Shown here: positions 7,776 through 11,259 of the stretch, in pieces
Layout: each line of letters starts with the position of its first letter
Numbering within the stretch: position 1 is the first letter of the stretch
Assembly: GCF_000003605.2 (NCBI RefSeq)
Contig: NW_003117941.1
Span: forward strand, 33,058 to 44,316
Direction of reading: 5' to 3'
DNA length: 11,259 nucleotides
From: Saccoglossus kowalevskii
Lineage: Eukaryota > Hemichordata > Enteropneusta > Harrimaniidae
Position numbers and translations under genes: made by a program
The notes under the pieces: generated by a model
Seen by the model: only the letters and a program-made list of their open reading frames with translations
Databases searched by the model: none
What the model was told of the DNA's origin: nothing

Positions 7776-7982
7776 ATCAAACATTGTGTTCTCATTTACA
7801 TTTTTCATTGTGAAAAAGATATTATCAACATATATTCATGAGGATATCATGTGATGATGTAATTGATTGTATTATGATGTTGAGAAAAAGTAGTTTAATA
7901 TATAATAATTATATACGCAATAGTTATTTAATTCTGCTTCCATTTTATGTAATCGGGATAATTGTGCGTTTAAGTGGATCTA

Positions 7983-8048
7983 TTGGTTAAGGCGCATTCA
8001 ATTTTGACAACCCAATTCCCACCTCACAGGAGAACAGTTGTTCGATTT
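7983..8048 (+). other. tRNA-like A/B box pair (possible SINE or tRNA relic)
   Basis: TTGGTTAAGGCG (7983-7994) resembles a RNA polymerase III A box. GTTCGATTT (8040-8048) resembles a B box, about 46 bases further on, as in tRNAs with a long variable arm or tRNA-derived SINEs. I could not fold a convincing cloverleaf, and the acceptor stem does not pair, so it is at most a degraded relic. Confidence 0.25.
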
Positions 8049-10235
8049 GAAAATGTACTATAAATAGTGAAATATATAGTTTAAAACTACCTAACTATTA
8101 TTTCATTGCGTTCAAGAACGTTTTATTTCAAGCTAGTTGAACAAATCTGAAATTTACGCGGGAAATTTACGTGTTATTTTCTGCTTTTGCGAAACATTAA
8201 TTATGCATGATATTGATATGTTACACACACACAGTTTTACTGAAATATGTGATTAAAAAGTAACTTAAAACAGTATCAAGTTTTCTGTGTAAACACTAAT
8301 GTGAAAAAGCGTCGGAGCGCTATTTAGATAGAATCGGTGGACAAGGCGTCGTATTACACAGGTCTGTGCGGTGACATCGCATTCTGTGACGACACAACTG
8401 TTACTATAGTGCCATCCCGTACGCACATTTGATTTACACGACGTTGAATTACTGTTTAAGATCAACAGCATGCATGCTTAAACTATACACTATAAACATA
8501 TATTACATGAAATAGATTTTTTACTGATTATATTCAATAGTGGCAACCTTGCAAGGCTTTAACCATGAGACACATTCATGTAATCACGTGATCGTGACAA
8601 CGCTGCAGTGGTTGACTGATCGCATGTTCCTTCTGCCATGTTTTATTGTAGATTTGAAAGGAATTTGTAAGAGGGGATTCGGACAAGGTGACAGCGAGAC
8701 GTTACCTCAGCTTTGGATGAATAAAGCATGACAATATTTAATTAACTAATGTGTCAAACCTGATATCACTATGTGTGAGTGTTATCTCACAAGCGAGTTA
8801 AAGTTTTCTAATTTGACTGTAACCATTTTTCATTCAGCAAGGTAGATTTATGTAGACCCAAGTCTGCCAAGTTTAGGGCGTTACTCCGAAGTGTAATGGT
8901 TTTTGAGTTGGACTGGACTATTATTCAAGTCAATGCAGCAATTTAGGCATAACACACATGAGTAAAACATACTTACTTGACAACTCCATGATTTCCATGG
9001 TTAGCTTGAAGAATGTGGAATACGACCCGACCCAAGTCTACTTCTTATTTGACGTTGTATTCCGAATATGGGTGACCGCCTCTCTCTTATATCGCTTCGG
9101 CGGCGGCTCATCACAGCAAACCCACAAACGACTGAACGAACTGAATTGCTTTTTACTTTCATTCATTTTAACGGGCGAGTGGAATGAGATCATCATTGCA
9201 TATCACCATACATAGACCGAATTTGTGATATGTTCTATATAACATAGTGAAACAAATATACTCTACAACATCTTAACCATTGCGATAAGTATCATTCACA
9301 AGCTGACATATGTATGTATAATCAACTTATACCACTCGTTCACCAGGAAAAGTCAATATGTACAGATACCATTTTCTGTGACCATTGCCTGATTTGTATA
9401 AATAAAGTTGAAATCCATCATAAATCATCAACATCGCCTGAGGGGAGGAAAGTTGATATAGAATTTACTGGTTCACGGTACTGCATTTGCATCGACCGGC
9501 GGTGCCCTTCACATTGTCTCGGCACAATTATTTCAGTACAACGGACAAACAATGATGTTTGTAATAGAATGAGTAGGCATAAACCATGAGTATATAACTT
9601 GAAAATGTAAATATGAATGAGAAACAGTTCTTTTTAATATTTTATTTGAACATATTTACTAAAATTAAGAATTATTCACGAATAACACAAAAGGACATAT
9701 ATTTACATGTTTACACCATTAAACCTCAGTAAATTCATTCAAATAATGGAAAATAGTTAGAGAAGGGGTGATACGGGGTTGTAAGTATTTAGGTTATTTG
9801 TATTGTGTATAAAACTAACTTAGAAAAAACTATATACAGCAAATCGGAAGAGAATTGATTACAGAATAACATTTTACTGACATAAAAAAACAATAACTAA
9901 CAAACTTCTCCACATTCTTAGGTTAAGATAAGAGCAAGTCAAAGATCATACCTAATACGACGAATGCTTGAAAGGAAGCCTGGATTATTGTACACATATT
10001 GTATGTACAAAACTAAAGCATCCTACTACTTTAAAATCAACATGTATGCTTCCACATTATATAAGAAGGTGCTGACAATACATAAACGTTGTCACCACAA
10101 GAAGGAGCAACATTTTGTCTTTATTTGTTTTTGCCATAATATACCCAGAAACCTGTCAACAGTGAAATGCGTGCGGCTGGGGATAGTGTAATTAACGAAT
10201 GTTGATATCTATGTATTTGATGCCGATTTTCATAG
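8049..10235. other. Gene-poor interval with weak signals only
   Basis: No exon can be supported with confidence. Weak signals: a GC-richer patch at 8300-8450 with a plus-strand frame ...SYYTGLCGDIAF..TTVTIV; a perfect palindrome atcacgtgat with an E-box at 8583-8592; and a 36-base exon-like segment at 8652-8687 with a good acceptor. Further signals: an open frame after a strong acceptor (cattcag, 8839); a GC-rich patch at about 9021-9120 with open frames on both strands; a Cys-rich plus frame at 9314-9589; and an isolated perfect donor (GTAAGTAT, 9781). None shows a recognisable domain. If the receptor tail at 10236 belongs to a local gene, its upstream exons should be among these. Confidence 0.4.
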
Positions 10236-10389
10236 AAGAAGCAACAACGCGAAAATTAAAATAAAACTAATGGAAAATACTAAAAACTACAATCGAAACT
10301 ATCTGTACGAATATATCTCGGAGAACCAGCCAGATGGAATGTATCGAATGCTGCAACAGATGCCGACGAGTCAATATGAATTTGTATAA
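10236..10389 (+). CDS. Receptor tail exon with ITAM-like motif (terminal)
   Basis: The frame is open from 10192 to the TAA at 10387-10389. The likely acceptor is ttttcatag (AG at 10234-10235), giving phase 2 entry, or the Met at 10270 could be a start. After a basic stretch (RRSNNAKIKIKL), the final residues carry YEYI (10306-10317), eight residues SENQPDGM, YRML (10342-10353), then QQMPTSQ and YEFV at the extreme C-terminus. YxxI-x8-YxxL fits the ITAM pattern YxxI/L-x(6-8)-YxxI/L, which SH2-domain kinases of the Syk/ZAP-70 type bind once phosphorylated. YEFV could also act as a third phosphotyrosine site or a PDZ ligand. The parent receptor is not identified. Phase fits the cadherin transmembrane exon 4 (out phase 2), but a separate gene is equally possible. 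Confidence 0.5.
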
Positions 10390-11093
10390 TCCAACGTTAC
10401 CGACTTCACAATTAATTCAAATACGGTACGTTGGACATGTTGTAGTGGAAATTTACTCATGACAAGGCCCCGGAAAACCACAAAGTCCCGACCGAGTTTG
10501 GGTCGACGAGTTCATAACTTAGACCAACACTTTCCATTAAATCCATTAAATAATTCATTTTTTCCTTCACTTCGTCGAAAACAATATATACAATATATAT
10601 CAGCTCAAATGTAAATCAAAAACAGCTATCATTTCTCAAGTATCTACTCCCAAACTTATTAAAAGTTCACCCTCTTTTTCTTATCTTGAAAACCAGACTT
10701 CAGTAAAAACTATACACGCACAAGTCGATTGAGGATCAACGTCTACCAATTCACCAGCATTAAACAAAATTGACTGACAAAACAATGCAGCGCAATATTT
10801 TCCTGGTCAATTAATCGCTATTTTTATAATTTACTTGCAATTTTTTGGTTAAATGTTCTTTTTCTTTTGTGAAACCAAGTTCCCACTGAGAAATGCTTTT
10901 CGCCTTTGAACATTTCTGGAAAACATTCTTCTGCGATGATATTTTTTGGGGGAAATTTTTCATTTATCCTATCAAGTCAGAGTTTTCTTGTTTGGTTTTG
11001 TTTCCCTGTATAATTCTACTTTCGCCTTGAATGCACAAGAATGAAGTTAGATGTCGTTTCGAGTTCGATATTTTTGTATGCACTTTTCACCAG
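10390..11093. other. Probable 3' UTR then intergenic or intron sequence
   Basis: About 150 bases after the receptor-tail stop this region holds two ATTAAA signals, so 10390-10570 is plausibly 3' UTR. A small GC-richer patch lies at 10465-10510. The remainder is AT- and T-rich. I saw no exon in it, although the cadherin exon at 11094 needs an upstream partner somewhere to the left. Confidence 0.35.
10536..10550 (+). terminator. Tandem ATTAAA polyadenylation signals
   Basis: Two copies of the common variant signal ATTAAA occur at 10536-10541 and 10545-10550, followed by a T-rich stretch (tcattttttccttc, from 10555). They lie about 150 bases after the TAA of the ITAM-like tail, a normal 3' UTR length, and so support that frame as a real terminal exon. 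Confidence 0.35.
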
Positions 11094-11154
11094 AGAATAG
11101 TTACAACAGCAAAGCCGTTCGACAGAGAAGACAGATCTTCATATCGACATTCAA
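11094..11154 (+). CDS. Cadherin EC repeat fragment (internal exon)
   Basis: The acceptor is cttttcaccag (AG at 11092-11093) and the donor is CAA|GTATGT (GT at 11155). The 61-base exon, phase 0 in and 1 out, reads RIVTTAKPFDREDRSSYRHS. The order I-x-T-x-x-P-x-D-R-E-x-x-S-x-Y is the middle of an EC repeat, where D-R-E supplies calcium ligands. Unlike the EC at 2027-2810 (LDSFE), this one keeps a proper DRE. The frame also reads on to a stop at 11187-11189, and upstream to a TGA before a Met at about 11031, so a longer exon is conceivable. No neighbouring EC exon was found to the left; the next would lie beyond the window. Confidence 0.5.
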
Positions 11155-11259
11155 GTATGTCTATGTTGACGATTGAGCTATATGTCTAGCTGATCTGATG
11201 AGTAATTAGTACGGTTTTAAATGATGTGGGCTTCCCAAAAGTCACTTCCTTAATGATGA

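Larger units (their letters stand above)
6945..7845 (+). repeat. Tandem duplication, copy 2 (tail exons 6' and 7')
   Basis: This direct copy of 5985-6944 starts where copy 1 ends. The offset is 959 bases at exon 6' and 902 at exon 7', because the internal intron here is shorter (300 against 357 bases). Introns are conserved about as well as exons, pointing to a fairly young segmental duplication. The copy carries an 8-base net deletion in exon 7' and a changed donor (GTAGGT for GTAAGT) after exon 6'. Confidence 0.85.

Noticed and set aside
8328-8433. Frame SVDKASYYTG...TTVTIV resembling the end of an EC repeat
   Set aside because: No calcium-binding motif, no clear donor, and a TGA follows at once. 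Kept only as a remark in the gene-poor interval.
8540-8731. 63-codon frame starting with GTG
   Set aside because: A eukaryotic gene would not normally start with GTG, no domain is visible, and a splice acceptor falls inside it.
8855-9075. gacccaagtct shared at 8855 and 9029 followed by a second match around tccgaa
   Set aside because: Identity covers about 11 bases plus scattered matches over 45 bases. Beyond that the sequences are unrelated, so a repeat is not shown.

Overview
The window looks like genomic DNA from an animal, most likely an invertebrate. It is AT-rich, has no long intact reading frames, and the convincing coding signal sits in short exons (29-212 bases) with GT-AG borders whose phases match. 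I favour a lophotrochozoan such as a mollusc, because small-exon cadherin genes and receptor tails with tyrosine motifs fit there, but nothing in the window proves the taxon.

Layout. Bases 1-360 are an 18-bp minisatellite of 20 units. Read on the minus strand, most of it is an open Thr-Thr-Glu-Pro-x-Val repeat. A possible minus-strand exon lies at 643-740. From 741 to 2026 I can assign nothing firmly. From 2027 to 6688 I can assemble the 3' half of a plus-strand, cadherin-like, single-pass membrane protein from seven exons. Exons 1-3 form one cadherin (EC) repeat, exon 4 the transmembrane helix, exon 5 a basic stop-transfer segment, and exons 6-7 a short cytoplasmic tail of unknown type. Phases match at every junction except inside exon 1, where the EC repeat changes frame by one base. 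This is a pseudogene lesion, an assembly error, or a recent null allele.

The last two exons and their surrounding introns (about 5985-6944) are tandemly duplicated at about 6945-7845. The second copy of exon 6 has the same length (51 nt) and the same phases (1-1). The second copy of exon 7 has lost 8 bases and is out of frame. The first copy of exon 7 has its own 1-base frame difference near the C-terminus, so each copy is altered at a different place. An AATAAA follows the second copy.

The stretch 7850-10235 is gene-poor, with only weak signals (a tRNA-like box pair and a Cys-rich open frame). At 10236-10389 there is a compact terminal exon candidate encoding a tyrosine-rich receptor tail. 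It has an ITAM-like pair (YEYI, 8 residues, YRML) and a final YEFV at the very C-terminus, followed by a tandem pair of ATTAAA signals. Its acceptor phase is compatible with the cadherin transmembrane exon, so it could be an alternative tail for that protein or the end of a separate receptor gene. At 11094-11154 a short exon carries a cadherin signature (TAKPFDRED..SY), so a second cadherin gene probably begins or continues to the right. The window would then be part of a cadherin-type receptor cluster with exchangeable tails, some of it decaying. That last step is inference.
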